From Pseudomonadota bacterium (lineage in GTDB: Bacteria > Pseudomonadota > Gammaproteobacteria > Acidiferrobacterales > UBA6901), in assembly GCA_021783175.1 (NCBI GenBank), contig JAJXUF010000082.1, forward strand, positions 1-13,106: 13,106 bases of DNA, read 5' to 3'. Position numbers and translations under genes: made by a program. Positions 1-6,587 of the stretch are shown here, in pieces. The first letter of the stretch is position 1. Each line of letters starts with the position of its first letter. The notes beneath the pieces are model-generated. The model was not told where the DNA came from, did no database searches, and saw only the letters and a program-made list of their open reading frames with translations.

Positions 1-1251
1 GCCGACTGCGGGCAGCCGGCGATGGATGACGCGCACCGCATGGATGAAGGACAAATCCTGGGCGGCTTGGCCCGTTTGCGCTGCAGCGTCTGTCATCAGA
101 TGACGGATGGCGGCATGGACCAACAGGAGGGCGTAGAACTCCTGTTTGACCAGTTCCGGGCGTTTGCTGCGCAGCACGACGCGGCGATGCGCAAGGCGGT
201 GGGTGGTGGGTCGTTCAGAACTATGTGCGCGACGACACGTTGATCGCCTGCAATGCCGTGCTGGTGACGATGCAGAACCGTATCGCCCTGGCCGCTGGGG
301 CAGAGGCGACGTGACCTCGGCCAACGGCATGCGCTTCCTGGTGCCGGCGCGCACCATCCACGCTGCGCCGAACCCGAAATACTTCAATCGCGGGCGAGGT
401 GTCACCTGGTACAATCTGCTGTCTGATCAGCGCACCGGGCTGAACGCGATCACCGTGCCTGGCACGTTTCGCGACAGCCTGGTGCTCCTGGCCGTTGTGT
501 TGGAACAGCAGACCGAGTTGCAGCTCACGCAGATCATGACCGACACTGGCGCACAGCCACGTGGTGTTCGGCCCGTTCCGGCTGCTGGGCTACCGCTTTA
601 GCCCGCGCCTAGCCGACATCGGCGGCACGCGCTTCTGGCGCGTCGATGCGCAGACCGACTATGGCGACCTTAACGCGCTGGCGCGGCAGCGCGTGAGTCT
701 CGATCGTATCACGCTGCATTGGGACGACGTGCTGCGCTTGACTGGCTCGCTCAAGCTCGAGCCTGGTGCCGGCAATGGGCATCATGCGCACCTTCCAGGT
801 TGATGAGCGACCGACCAGTCTGGCGCAAGCTATCGCCGAAATCGGCCGCATCGACAAGACCATCCATACACTGAATTTCATCGACGACGAGGCCTGCCGC
901 CGCGCCACGCTGCTGCAACTCAATCTCGGTGAGGATCGCCACAGCTTGGCGCGCGAGGTCTTCCACAGTAGGCGCGGCGAGCTGTTCCAACGCTACCGCG
1001 AAGGGCAGGAAGACCAGTGGAGCGCGCTCGACTTGGTCGTGAATATGATCGTGCTGTGGAACACACTCTACATGGATGCGGTGCTGACGCAGTTGCGTAG
1101 CGAGGGTTATCCGGTATGTCCCGAGGACGAGGCGCGGCTGTCGCCGTTCGGCCACGAGCATATCAACATGCTTGGGCGCTATTCGTTCTCGGTTCCGGAG
1201 GCCGAGGCGCGCGGGGAGTTACGGCCATTGAGCAAGGGCAACGACACTTGA
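1..1251 (+). pseudogene. tnpA: Tn3-family transposase remnant (3' part, frameshifted)
   Basis: This is the decayed C-terminal half of a Tn3-family DDE transposase, the enzyme that cuts and joins the ends of replicative transposons. Family-like segments appear in successive frames. WVVQNYVRDDTL is in frame 3 from about 207. MRFLVPARTIHAAPNPKYF and IMTDTG are in frame 2 from about 290 to 550. VVFGPFRLLGYRFSPRLADIG is in frame 3 to about 757. ERPTSLAQAIAEIGRIDKT through LGRYSF is in frame 1 to the TGA at 1249-1251. At least three indels are therefore needed, near 290, 550 and 757, and no full product is possible. The C-terminus looks complete. The 5' part lies outside the window, and bases 1-206 are assigned only by position. 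Of the presumed catalytic triad, the Asp of TDT and the Glu of LNLGED are kept, but the usual SADG reads SANG. No resolvase gene or clear terminal repeat is visible. Confidence 0.88.
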
Positions 1252-1254
1252 ACT

Positions 1255-1304
1255 CCTTAGCTAAGGTCGCCAGCGCTGCACATGCATATTGCACGGCGCT
1301 GGCG
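1255..1304. repeat. Palindrome plus strong hairpin after the transposase remnant
   Basis: CCTTAGCTAAGG at 1255-1266 is a perfect 12-bp palindrome beginning 4 bases after the transposase stop. It is followed at once by an inverted repeat with 9-bp perfect arms, CGCCAGCGC (1268-1276) and GCGCTGGCG (1296-1304). Inner TGCA/TGCA arms (1277-1280 and 1290-1293) extend the stem. It could be a hairpin ending transcription from the PepSY gene, which runs towards it, but no T-run follows on either strand. It could also be a scar of the transposon end: Tn3-type right ends often start inward with CTTAG, but the expected outer CCCC about 38 bp on is missing. The fold is visible; its role is not known. Confidence 0.6.
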
Positions 1305-1377
1305 AGGTGTCTTCGTCACTCCGCGCCATTATATGCAGCTTTGCGGCACGGATTTGGCGACTTTGTCTGGTGGCCAT

Positions 1378-1782
1378 TCAGGGCTTGGAACCGCCCGGCA
1401 GAATCACTATCTCCAAGAGTTTCTCTGTTTTTGCATCAATGGAGATAGTGTACATCAGGTCTTCGCGACTAACGTCCACAACATAACGCAGGCCACTACC
1501 GCCAGGGGCTTTTTCCAACTTCATACCGGTGACTTTGGCAGTATTCGGGGGGCAGGTCTGTTTGGCGATGGTCTTTGCCTGCAGAGGATGAAAAAAGCCC
1601 TTGCTTAGTCGAAATCCGCAGGGCCTACTGGCATTCATGGCGATGGTCTCCGCCTTGTCTGGGCTGATGCGTGCCTCCTGAGCATACTGCTGGCCCGCAT
1701 AGGCCCAAGCGGCGGTGCTGCTTATCAAACCGATGGTACCGGCGAGTAAGGCGGTAGCGAAATAGCGTGACGTGAGTTTCAT
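1378..1782 (-). CDS. Small exported PepSY-domain-like protein
   Basis: The product is 134 residues long. It starts with a clear Sec signal peptide: MKLTSRY, a hydrophobic stretch, then a predicted cut after AWA at residue 27. The mature part has the PepSY pattern: a helix with DKAETIAMNA or QAKTIAKQ, a variable loop, then two strands, GLRYVVDVS and YTISIDAKTEKLLEI. PepSY domains are small periplasmic or extracellular modules, some of which inhibit peptidases; no partner is visible here. Residues 40-75 look like a lengthened or partly duplicated first helix with two Cys (CGF, TCPP), which might form a disulfide. The ATG at 1780-1782 is preceded by AAGGAGG at good spacing and by an extended -10 promoter. 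It is transcribed alone, towards the transposase remnant. Confidence is high for a gene and moderate for the domain. Confidence 0.8.
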   Translation of the reverse strand: MKLTSRYFATALLAGTIGLISSTAAWAYAGQQYAQEARISPDKAETIAMNASRPCGFRLSKGFFHPLQAKTIAKQTCPPNTAKVTGMKLEKAPGGSGLRYVVDVSREDLMYTISIDAKTEKLLEIVILPGGSKP

Positions 1783-1809
1783 GATGCCTCCTTGTTTATC
1801 TGTAGCGTG

Positions 1810-1818
1810 ATTATAACA
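1810..1818 (-). promoter_or_regulatory. Extended -10 promoter of the PepSY gene
   Basis: On the minus strand this reads TGTTATAAT, a perfect extended -10 element (TGn followed by TATAAT). No good -35 lies 16-18 bases upstream, which is usual for extended -10 promoters. Transcription would begin near 1803, leaving a leader of about 20 bases that holds the AAGGAGG ribosome site. Confidence 0.55.
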
Positions 1819-2130
1819 TCATCCCTTATTCCCTGGATGGTAAATATAAGACCAATCCCCACGAGACTTTAGTATAATAGGAAAATTTTTAACGTAAAGA
1901 GGATCGCGGCGTTTTTCTGAGGCGATTTTACCCAAAGATGCTTCGCTCCAACAAATGTTGGGCAATTACTTATACTGCCGTCGTAGGTAATGCGTATATG
2001 CAAAGGCCAATACCAAGGTCCGCCTTTCAACGTTGGACGCGGTCATCAGAAAATAATCGACAAAGAGGAGGGCTCAGGCTGGCAAACCATGGGTGTAGTA
2101 TAATCGCGTATATGGTTGTTGCTAAAATCC

Positions 2131-2182
2131 TCGGTGGCCGGGCCTACCCCGGCACCGAAAGTAACCGCCAATACGTGTGGCG
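2131..2182 (+). ncRNA. Two tandem hairpins, possible small RNA
   Basis: The first hairpin (2131-2158) pairs TCGGT with ACCGA and, after one bulged G, GCCGGG with CCCGGC around a 5-base loop, giving 11 pairs. The second (2166-2182) pairs CGCCA with TGGCG around a 7-base loop. A TATAAT box at 2099-2104 lies just upstream on the plus strand but has no good -35. No T-run follows, so these are unlikely to be ordinary terminators. They fit no RNA family I recognise. The strand is a guess based on the upstream TATAAT. Confidence 0.25.
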
Positions 2183-2282
2183 ATACAATACCGCTGTGCA
2201 TTCTTGCTGACGATCGAATTATACAGTAAACCTTTACAGATTGCGGCCACTGGACCTTTCGCCATTACCCGATCCCACAAGA

Positions 2283-2501
2283 TTATGGACTCCGCCTGAG
2301 CGCAAAACGACGAAGCTCATGGCGGTACCCGTGATATCCGGGGTAGTCCTGGGGGAGGTCGTACAGCGGTCGAAGTTGGCCCCACATCTTGGCGGGCGGA
2401 CAAATGCTGTTCATAATGGCGTTGTCAGGGAACACCGGTTTTTGCCGTCTGGAGTTCGGTGGGCGCTGTAGCATGGGTGGGCACATGGGGTCTCGGGACA
2501 T
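2283..2501 (-). other. Open frame of uncertain status (72 codons)
   Basis: The frame is rich in Pro, Arg and Tyr, and its last third (PLYDLPQDYPGYHGYRHELRR) looks more protein-like than chance. G or C is common at third codon positions. However, there is no ribosome site before the ATG at 2501, no signal peptide and no known motif. An in-register frame on the other strand (2241-2471) is about as plausible, so the strand cannot be decided from sequence alone. It could be the tail of a decayed gene. Confidence 0.2.
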
Positions 2502-2690
2502 GGTGGCTGGCGGGAAGAGTTCTAGCCTGATGCTTTAACGTACATGATCTTCATAAAAATAGATAACGCACCGGATCCGCTGCCTCACGAACACCAGCGG
2601 TCATGTTACCTGTTCCCCTATCATCTTTGCGCGACTGCGGGGGAATTACTGCCCCCCGGCACATCCGACGTGGAAGACGGCTGTCCTGGT

Positions 2691-2719
2691 TTGTATGGAA
2701 AAAGAGCTCGTGCTATAAA
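2691..2719 (+). promoter_or_regulatory. Sigma70-type promoter of the 2876 gene
   Basis: TTGTAT (2691-2696) and TATAAA (2714-2719) are separated by exactly 17 bases, and TGC directly precedes the -10 box, giving an extended -10 as well. The predicted start near 2726 leaves a leader of about 150 bases before the TTG start at 2876. Confidence 0.5.
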
Positions 2720-2875
2720 AAGTAAATTGTGCAAGGCCGACATCGCCCATGATGTCCTACGATGTCAACCTGTTCTGAGCGCGTTCTATGTCGTATCCCA
2801 CAAGATGAAGCAGCGATGGCCATCATGCGGAGTATGGACAGTCGGGTATATCCATGAGTAGGGGAGGGTGAACAG

Positions 2876-3694
2876 TTGATCAGGATGCGTTTTATTGTGG
2901 CCATATCGCTATGGGCTTGGCTCGGAAGCGCGATGGCTGCGCCTCTTTTGCTTTTTGGGGTTCCTCTGCAGGATGCGACGCGCACGACACTGACACCCGC
3001 CTTAGAAAAAGCAGGACTTCCCCCTATTCCGAATGGCCCCCAGCAATGGTTCGATACCTACCGGATAAACGGGCAGATGCCACAACTGCAAGGCGCAAGC
3101 ATGTTTTCTGTGGAGTATGACAGACATAACCGGTTTGCGCTTGCCGAGTATAAATTTCCCAGCTTCGACGACACTGGGCAGGTCCAAGATATTATCACCA
3201 TGGTTACGTATAAGTATGGACGGCCCAGCAGTATAACCGGCAAGATCAACCATGGGCCAGTCATAGCACGCTGGAAAGAGGGCGGCGGCATGGAAGTCAA
3301 AGTCTGGCGAGGGTGGCCGATAACCACCACTTACTTGGATTTGGAGAACGTCGCCATTGTTGATGCGATGCGCGCGGAAAAACTCACCGGCATGCACGGT
3401 TCATTACCTGCCCGGATGGGTACAGCGCCCATCAATGAAAACAAAGAATGGGAACCCCCATCACCGGTAGAACAGGTTGCGCAGGCTAACAATCAAACCG
3501 TTCCGGAGCTGCTCGTATGGGGAGTCATTGCGTTCTTTCTCGTGCCTGCGGTAGGGATGGTCATTTTCGGTCATTTTCTTGCCAGGGTGACCCGCATCCC
3601 GCGTTTTAACGTGGCCGCACGCGTTTTCTTCGCCAGACTGGCTCAGTTTTTTCGCAGGCCTGGATGGTTTCTTAAAGGACGGCAGAGCCGCTAA
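2876..3694 (+). CDS. Exported protein with C-terminal membrane anchor, function unknown
   Basis: The product is 272 residues long. An N-terminal signal peptide ends near SAMA (residue 21). A soluble region follows (about 22-205), containing the pattern TYKYGRPSS, a spaced Trp (ARWKEGGG) and then TTTYLDLEN. Small proteobacterial exported proteins sometimes show a similar KYG-P / W / Y-D layout, but I do not recognise the family. One strong membrane helix spans about 211-236. It is followed by a very basic tail (RVTRIPRF to FLKGRQSR) that should stay in the cytoplasm. The protein is therefore probably bound to the inner membrane with its bulk in the periplasm. TTG at 2876 is chosen because AGGGGAGGG (2860-2868) lies 7 bases upstream; the ATG at 2885 is 16 bases away. 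It is a single gene with its own promoter-like sequence, and no partner gene is visible. Confidence 0.8.
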   Translation: MIRMRFIVAISLWAWLGSAMAAPLLLFGVPLQDATRTTLTPALEKAGLPPIPNGPQQWFDTYRINGQMPQLQGASMFSVEYDRHNRFALAEYKFPSFDDTGQVQDIITMVTYKYGRPSSITGKINHGPVIARWKEGGGMEVKVWRGWPITTTYLDLENVAIVDAMRAEKLTGMHGSLPARMGTAPINENKEWEPPSPVEQVAQANNQTVPELLVWGVIAFFLVPAVGMVIFGHFLARVTRIPRFNVAARVFFARLAQFFRRPGWFLKGRQSR

Positions 3695-3783
3695 CTGGTG
3701 TTATGTCTTCTTACAAAGAGTTATCGTCGTCACAGTTCGTGAATTTATGTCTGGTCGGAGCTGCGGCCTTGAAAAGTATTTAG

Positions 3784-4011
3784 TCATAGTTTCAAACCAA
3801 TGATAATGCCCCAAAGAAGACCATTCGCTGCCGCTGCCAGTATGTCCAAGGTATTATGGGATAATACCAGATAGGCAGCACTACCACAGAGCACCGCACC
3901 GGCAACCCCATAAGCCGTCAAGTCGCGCAACTCTCTGGCACCAGGAGTGAACGACCAATTCCATAATCTGCGCGCTATGGACAAAAGGTAGTGGATCAGG
4001 CCGCAGCGCAT
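3784..4011 (-). CDS. Small putative two-helix membrane protein, unknown
   Basis: The 75-residue product has a basic N-terminal part (residues 1-30, with RR and GARELRD). Two hydrophobic stretches follow, YGVAGAVLCGSAAYLVLS and LDILAAAANGLLWGIIIGL, separated by a short polar loop. This resembles small inner-membrane hairpin proteins, but no family is recognised. GGAG lies 10 bases before the ATG at 4009-4011, a weak to moderate ribosome site. The same reading frame is open upstream as far as 4281 except for one TGA at 4036-4038, so the gene may be the intact tail of a broken longer one. It lies convergent with the exported-protein gene ending at 3694. Confidence 0.45.
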   Translation of the reverse strand: MRCGLIHYLLSIARRLWNWSFTPGARELRDLTAYGVAGAVLCGSAAYLVLSHNTLDILAAAANGLLWGIIIGLKL

Positions 4012-4035
4012 GCACAGATCACTCCATGGCGGACG

Positions 4036-4281
4036 TCAGATATCCAGTATCTCCCCATATTCAATGGGAAAGTTCCACAATGGCGATCGTGATAAAACGC
4101 TCCACATGCCTAGTCTAAGTGTAGTGACCCGGAAGGTATCATAAGCGGCTCGTAGCCTCCTGAACAGGAGAATGTCACGTTTTCCCCGTTGAGACCACCC
4201 CGGCACCTGCATGCCCGTGAACGCCGCTGTCACTGTGCAGCATCCGGCGCCCACCGACCTACGGTCATCAACCTTGTTCAA
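4036..4281 (-). other. In-phase open frame upstream of the small membrane gene
   Basis: These 81 codons are in the same frame as the 3784-4011 gene and are separated from it by a single TGA and eight codons. The only start at the 5' end is a TTG (4279-4281) without a proper ribosome site. The translation is Arg-rich, with RDILLFRRLRAAYDTFRVTTLRLGMW in the middle, and matches nothing I recognise. It may be chance, or the 5' half of a gene broken by a stop codon. The rest of 4012-4444 holds no other gene candidate. Confidence 0.2.
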
Positions 4282-4320
4282 CCTGTCAAAATTAGTATAC
4301 CATGATCAATGGTGGGTAAA
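4274..4320. promoter_or_regulatory. Divergent promoter-like region with central palindrome
   Basis: On the plus strand, TTGTTC (4274-4279) and TATACC (4296-4301) are 16 bases apart. On the minus strand, TTTACC (4320-4315) and TATACT (4299-4294) are 15 bases apart. Between and overlapping them lies ACCATGATCAATGGT (4299-4313), with ACCAT/ATGGT arms. This would suit a repressor or activator site shared by the tatA-like gene on the right and the minus-strand frames on the left. Both promoters are weak matches. Confidence 0.35.
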
Positions 4321-4444
4321 TTAGTGCATACGGTCAGCCAGGTATGACGTGTTAATAAAATTTAATGTTGGCGATATTAGTGGAGGCATTGCCTGGTTGG
4401 ACAAACCAGAGTAATGGCATGAATCAACCAGTGAGGACATGACC

Positions 4445-4693
4445 ATGGATATATTCAGTCTTCCACATTTGATCATTTTGTTGTTGATTGTTATGGCGCT
4501 TTTCGGAACATCAAAAATAAAGAATATAGGGGGGGATCTAGGCTCCGCTATAAAAAGTTTCCGGCAGGCGATGAAGGAAGAAGAACAGCAGGGACCGCCA
4601 AAAACAGCCGGGCCCATGACTAAGGCGATCGAGCACAGCGCGGAAGCAGAGGCAGGGGAAACAATCGCAAAAAGCCTTCATACCAAATCATAG
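4445..4693 (+). CDS. tatA: TatA/TatE-like twin-arginine translocase subunit
   Basis: TatA-type proteins form the pore-like assembly through which folded Tat substrates cross the inner membrane. The 82-residue product has the standard plan. A short N-terminus and one membrane helix (MDIFSLPHLIILLLIVMALFG) lead to the conserved FG hinge. A basic amphipathic helix follows (TSKIKNIGGDLGSAIKSFRQAM), then an acidic stretch (KEEEQQ) and an unstructured tail ending in KSLHTKS. The start at 4445 is chosen because GAGGA (4433-4437) is 7 bases upstream; the ATG at 4439 would lie only 1 base from it. No tatB or tatC is nearby, so the gene stands alone, like tatE in enterobacteria. The hinge and length fit TatA better than TatB. 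A hairpin at 4393-4409 (CTGGTT/AACCAG) lies in its leader. Confidence 0.9.
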   Translation: MDIFSLPHLIILLLIVMALFGTSKIKNIGGDLGSAIKSFRQAMKEEEQQGPPKTAGPMTKAIEHSAEAEAGETIAKSLHTKS

Positions 4694-4733
4694 CATAGTA
4701 GCTAAACGATATATTTCACGATGTGGGTGATCA

Positions 4734-4754
4734 GCGCGAGGCACATAGCCGCGC
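4734..4754 (+). terminator. Possible hairpin terminator after the tatA-like gene
   Basis: GCGC (4734-4737) plus GGC (4740-4742) can pair with GCC (4748-4750) plus GCGC (4751-4754), with two bulged bases and a 5-base loop. It begins 40 bases past the tatA-like stop. No T-run follows, only a short CTTT near 4763-4767, so evidence for termination is weak. Confidence 0.25.
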
Positions 4755-4802
4755 CCTGCAGCTCCTTTAATGAATCATATTTCTATGCAGATATAAGTTT
4801 CG

Positions 4803-4964
4803 CTAATTTCCTGTGCACCAGGTTGCCAGCTCTCCAGCAGCCATGCGCAGGGACACGTCAGTAACGAATGGAGTACGGTGGCAGCCACCCTCGCCCAGCG
4901 CTCGCAAAATATGCCCGGAAACGCGCTTTGCCAGCGATGCGTCTGCCAAGGGTACGAACGGCAT
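4803..4964 (-). CDS. Possible small protein of 53 residues, unknown
   Basis: The frame begins with ATG at 4964, directly after an in-frame TGA and one codon, and ends at TAG 4803-4805. The translation looks protein-like, with alternating charged and hydrophobic residues (LAKRVSGHILRALGEGG, then TPFVTDVSLRMAAGELATW). There is no ribosome site at a useful distance. It may be a short real gene, a remnant, or chance. I recognise no family. Confidence 0.25.
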   Translation of the reverse strand: MPFVPLADASLAKRVSGHILRALGEGGCHRTPFVTDVSLRMAAGELATWCTGN

Positions 4965-5054
4965 GCCTCATCCGGCATTTGAGGAGGGGTCTGTAGCTTT
5001 TTAGTAAACAAGCGGTGACACTTCATGCGCTAACATTACCGCCGCGATAAAGGT

Positions 5055-5115
5055 TGCTGGGCGAGCACCCGGGCTGATGACGAGCCGTCTGCTGAAACCG
5101 GCAGGACGACCGGGT
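5055..5115 (+). promoter_or_regulatory. Structured RNA leader upstream of clcA (three-way junction)
   Basis: Bases 5067-5115 can fold into a compact three-way junction. P1 pairs ACCCGG (5067-5072) with CCGGGT (5110-5115). P2 pairs GCT (5073-5075) with AGC (5083-5085). P3 pairs CGTC and TGCTG (5086-5094) with CGGCA and GACG (5099-5108), with one bulged G and an AAAC loop. Almost nothing is unpaired at the junction. An alternative hairpin, TGCT/AGCA (5055-5058 with 5064-5067) or GGG/CCC just inside it, would compete with P1. The fold ends 29 bases before the clcA start. It may control clcA expression; this is inferred from hand-drawn pairing only. Confidence 0.4.
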
Positions 5116-5144
5116 CAGGTTATAGACTACCCACGGAATAAGCA

Positions 5145-6569
5145 ATGGAAAATGAAAAATTAGTCGTGAACCATACCGAATCTGCTGATGAACAGATAAC
5201 CCAACACAGTTGGAAAAATATACTAGAACTGCCTGCAAAAGGTAAAAACAAGGCGAGATATTTTATTACGCCGGTTATTATCGGACTTATTGTTGGGACG
5301 TTATCTCTAGTTTTTATTGACATAATGGATTTTTTTACAGGATTGTCTTTGGGTATTGTTGCGCATTTCATCCCTCCGCGCTCGTCAGGTTTTGGTGGGG
5401 GAGTCCAGTCGCCCTATACCTCCGCCCCGGGTTATCCTTTCATGATTCCTCTTGTTGAAGGAACGGCTGGGTTCCTTTCCGGGGTAGTGTCCTATTTTAT
5501 GATTAAAAATCCGGGGAGTCTTGGTGCCAACAAAGCGATTCGCGCATACCATGAGAACCCGGAATCCCTCACCTTAAAGGAGGCATTTACCACGCTTTTT
5601 ACATCAGCTATGGTTCTTGGTTCCGGTGGGCCTTCTGGCCGCGAGGGCGCGGTAAGCATGGTGGGCGGCAGCGTCGGCGTATTCATCGCCAAGCTGCTCC
5701 GGCAAAAGCCCCACGAAGTGCGCGAGGCTTTAGCTGTAGGGGTCGGCGCGGGGCTGGGAGCAATGTTTAAAGCGCCTCTCGCGGGGGCAATCGCTAGTAG
5801 TGAAATATTTTTCAAACACGATTTCGATATCGAAACGATCATCCCCGCGTTTGCCGCATCGGCTGCAGCTTACCTAGTAGTAGCCACCAAGGTAGGATTT
5901 TCGCCGCTGTTCCGCATAGGTATTCTGCCGGTACACAACTTTGAGTTGAGATATATTCTGTGGTTTTCCATTTTTGGTATTTTTTCTGGTCTGATTGCCC
6001 GTTTTCTTCTGTGGGTATTTTATTATATTTCTGATTTGTTCAAAAAGATGGAGCGGCCGATCTATATCAGTGCCCTGATAGGCGGCGTCCTGGCTGGCTG
6101 CATTGGTTTGTTATCCTCTTATGCCATAGGCAACGGCTATGGCTGGTTGCAGTTGATCATGGACCATAAAATCTCTCCTGGGGTATCCGAATTAACGCTT
6201 GGTATAATTTGCGTCATTCTGGCCATGTCCCTGATTGCCGGCTCCGGGGCATCCGGCGGGGCCTTTAGCCCAACGGTGGTTATCGGTGGGCTTTCGGGCG
6301 CTTTGTTCTGGCACTTTGCGAAGACGGTTTCCCCTAATCTCAATATACCCATTGCCATGTTTGTGGTGGTCGGTATGATGGCGGTCTTTTCCGTAGCGGC
6401 CAATGCGCCCTTGTCTACCATCGTCATGATCACCGAAATGACCGGGAGCTATGGTGTACTTCTGCCCGCCATGCTCACGGTAGGAATAGCAATGATGTTT
6501 GGCGGTGAGCATTCGTTATTCAACGCACAGCACGACCACCGGTCGGCGTCAGGCCATGCCAACCCATAA
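5145..6569 (+). CDS. clcA: CLC-family chloride channel/transporter without CBS domains
   Basis: This 474-residue inner-membrane protein has about a dozen hydrophobic segments and the CLC signature motifs. GSGGPSGREGA (159-169) carries the gating glutamate (Glu167, matching Glu148 of E. coli ClcA), with Ala where Pro is usual. FKAPLAGAIASSEIFF (208-223) follows, then GSGASGGAFSP (366-376), the GxFxP anion-filter helix. Alignment by eye puts Ile221 at the internal proton glutamate (Glu203 in E. coli) and Phe459 at the filter tyrosine (Tyr445). The GSGIP motif is replaced by PGSLGANKAI, as in a divergent branch with GxGxxxxI. An H+-uncoupled channel is therefore possible. There are no CBS domains. 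In acidophiles such proteins may limit anion entry or balance charge under acid stress; this is inference. The ATG at 5145 follows an in-frame TAA, and its ribosome site (GGAA) is weak. The gene is convergent with the OsmC-like gene 18 bp away. Confidence 0.95.
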   Translation: MENEKLVVNHTESADEQITQHSWKNILELPAKGKNKARYFITPVIIGLIVGTLSLVFIDIMDFFTGLSLGIVAHFIPPRSSGFGGGVQSPYTSAPGYPFMIPLVEGTAGFLSGVVSYFMIKNPGSLGANKAIRAYHENPESLTLKEAFTTLFTSAMVLGSGGPSGREGAVSMVGGSVGVFIAKLLRQKPHEVREALAVGVGAGLGAMFKAPLAGAIASSEIFFKHDFDIETIIPAFAASAAAYLVVATKVGFSPLFRIGILPVHNFELRYILWFSIFGIFSGLIARFLLWVFYYISDLFKKMERPIYISALIGGVLAGCIGLLSSYAIGNGYGWLQLIMDHKISPGVSELTLGIICVILAMSLIAGSGASGGAFSPTVVIGGLSGALFWHFAKTVSPNLNIPIAMFVVVGMMAVFSVAANAPLSTIVMITEMTGSYGVLLPAMLTVGIAMMFGGEHSLFNAQHDHRSASGHANP

Positions 6570-6587
6570 TGTGATGAACTTGTGACG

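Larger units (their letters stand above)
1819..2690. other. Gene-poor region with no recognisable gene
   Basis: I recognise no protein family on either strand here. Open frames exist at 1938-2210 (plus), 2241-2471 (plus), 2283-2501 (minus) and 2544-2861 (plus). None has a convincing ribosome site or family motif. The region contains two AGTATAAT stretches that resemble -10 boxes (TATAAT at 1873-1878 and 2099-2104) without good -35 boxes. It also has a 9-base direct repeat, GCGTATATG, at 1992-2000 and 2106-2114, and the hairpin pair at 2131-2182. Base composition is more AT-rich than in the cys genes. It may be decayed accessory DNA beside the transposon remnant. Confidence 0.5.
4694..5054. 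other. Gene-poor stretch between the tatA-like gene and the clcA leader
   Basis: No recognised family is encoded here on either strand. It holds an imperfect hairpin at 4734-4754 and one short minus-strand frame at 4803-4964, both listed separately. Longer overlapping frames at 4775-5026 (minus) and 4813-5004 (plus) lack start signals and family motifs. The clcA promoter should lie in or near the last part, but I see no convincing pair of boxes. Confidence 0.5.

Noticed and set aside
1938..2210. 90-codon plus-strand frame
   Set aside because: It has no ribosome site and covers the GC-rich hairpins at 2131-2182. The translation looks random.
2544..2861. 105-codon plus-strand frame ending just before the 2876 gene
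   Set aside because: There is no ribosome site, no motif and an odd Cys/Pro-rich composition. A promoter for the next gene lies inside it.
5074..5115. CTGATGA followed later by GAAA and GTC, resembling a hammerhead ribozyme core
   Set aside because: Stem II cannot close directly on the core (C opposite T), and stem I fails because the bases before CTGATGA do not pair with those after GTC. The three-way junction explains the same bases better.
5041..5144. Fluoride (crcB) or cobalamin riboswitch upstream of clcA
   Set aside because: The conserved boxes and pseudoknot partners of these families cannot be found. Only general GC-rich pairing is present.
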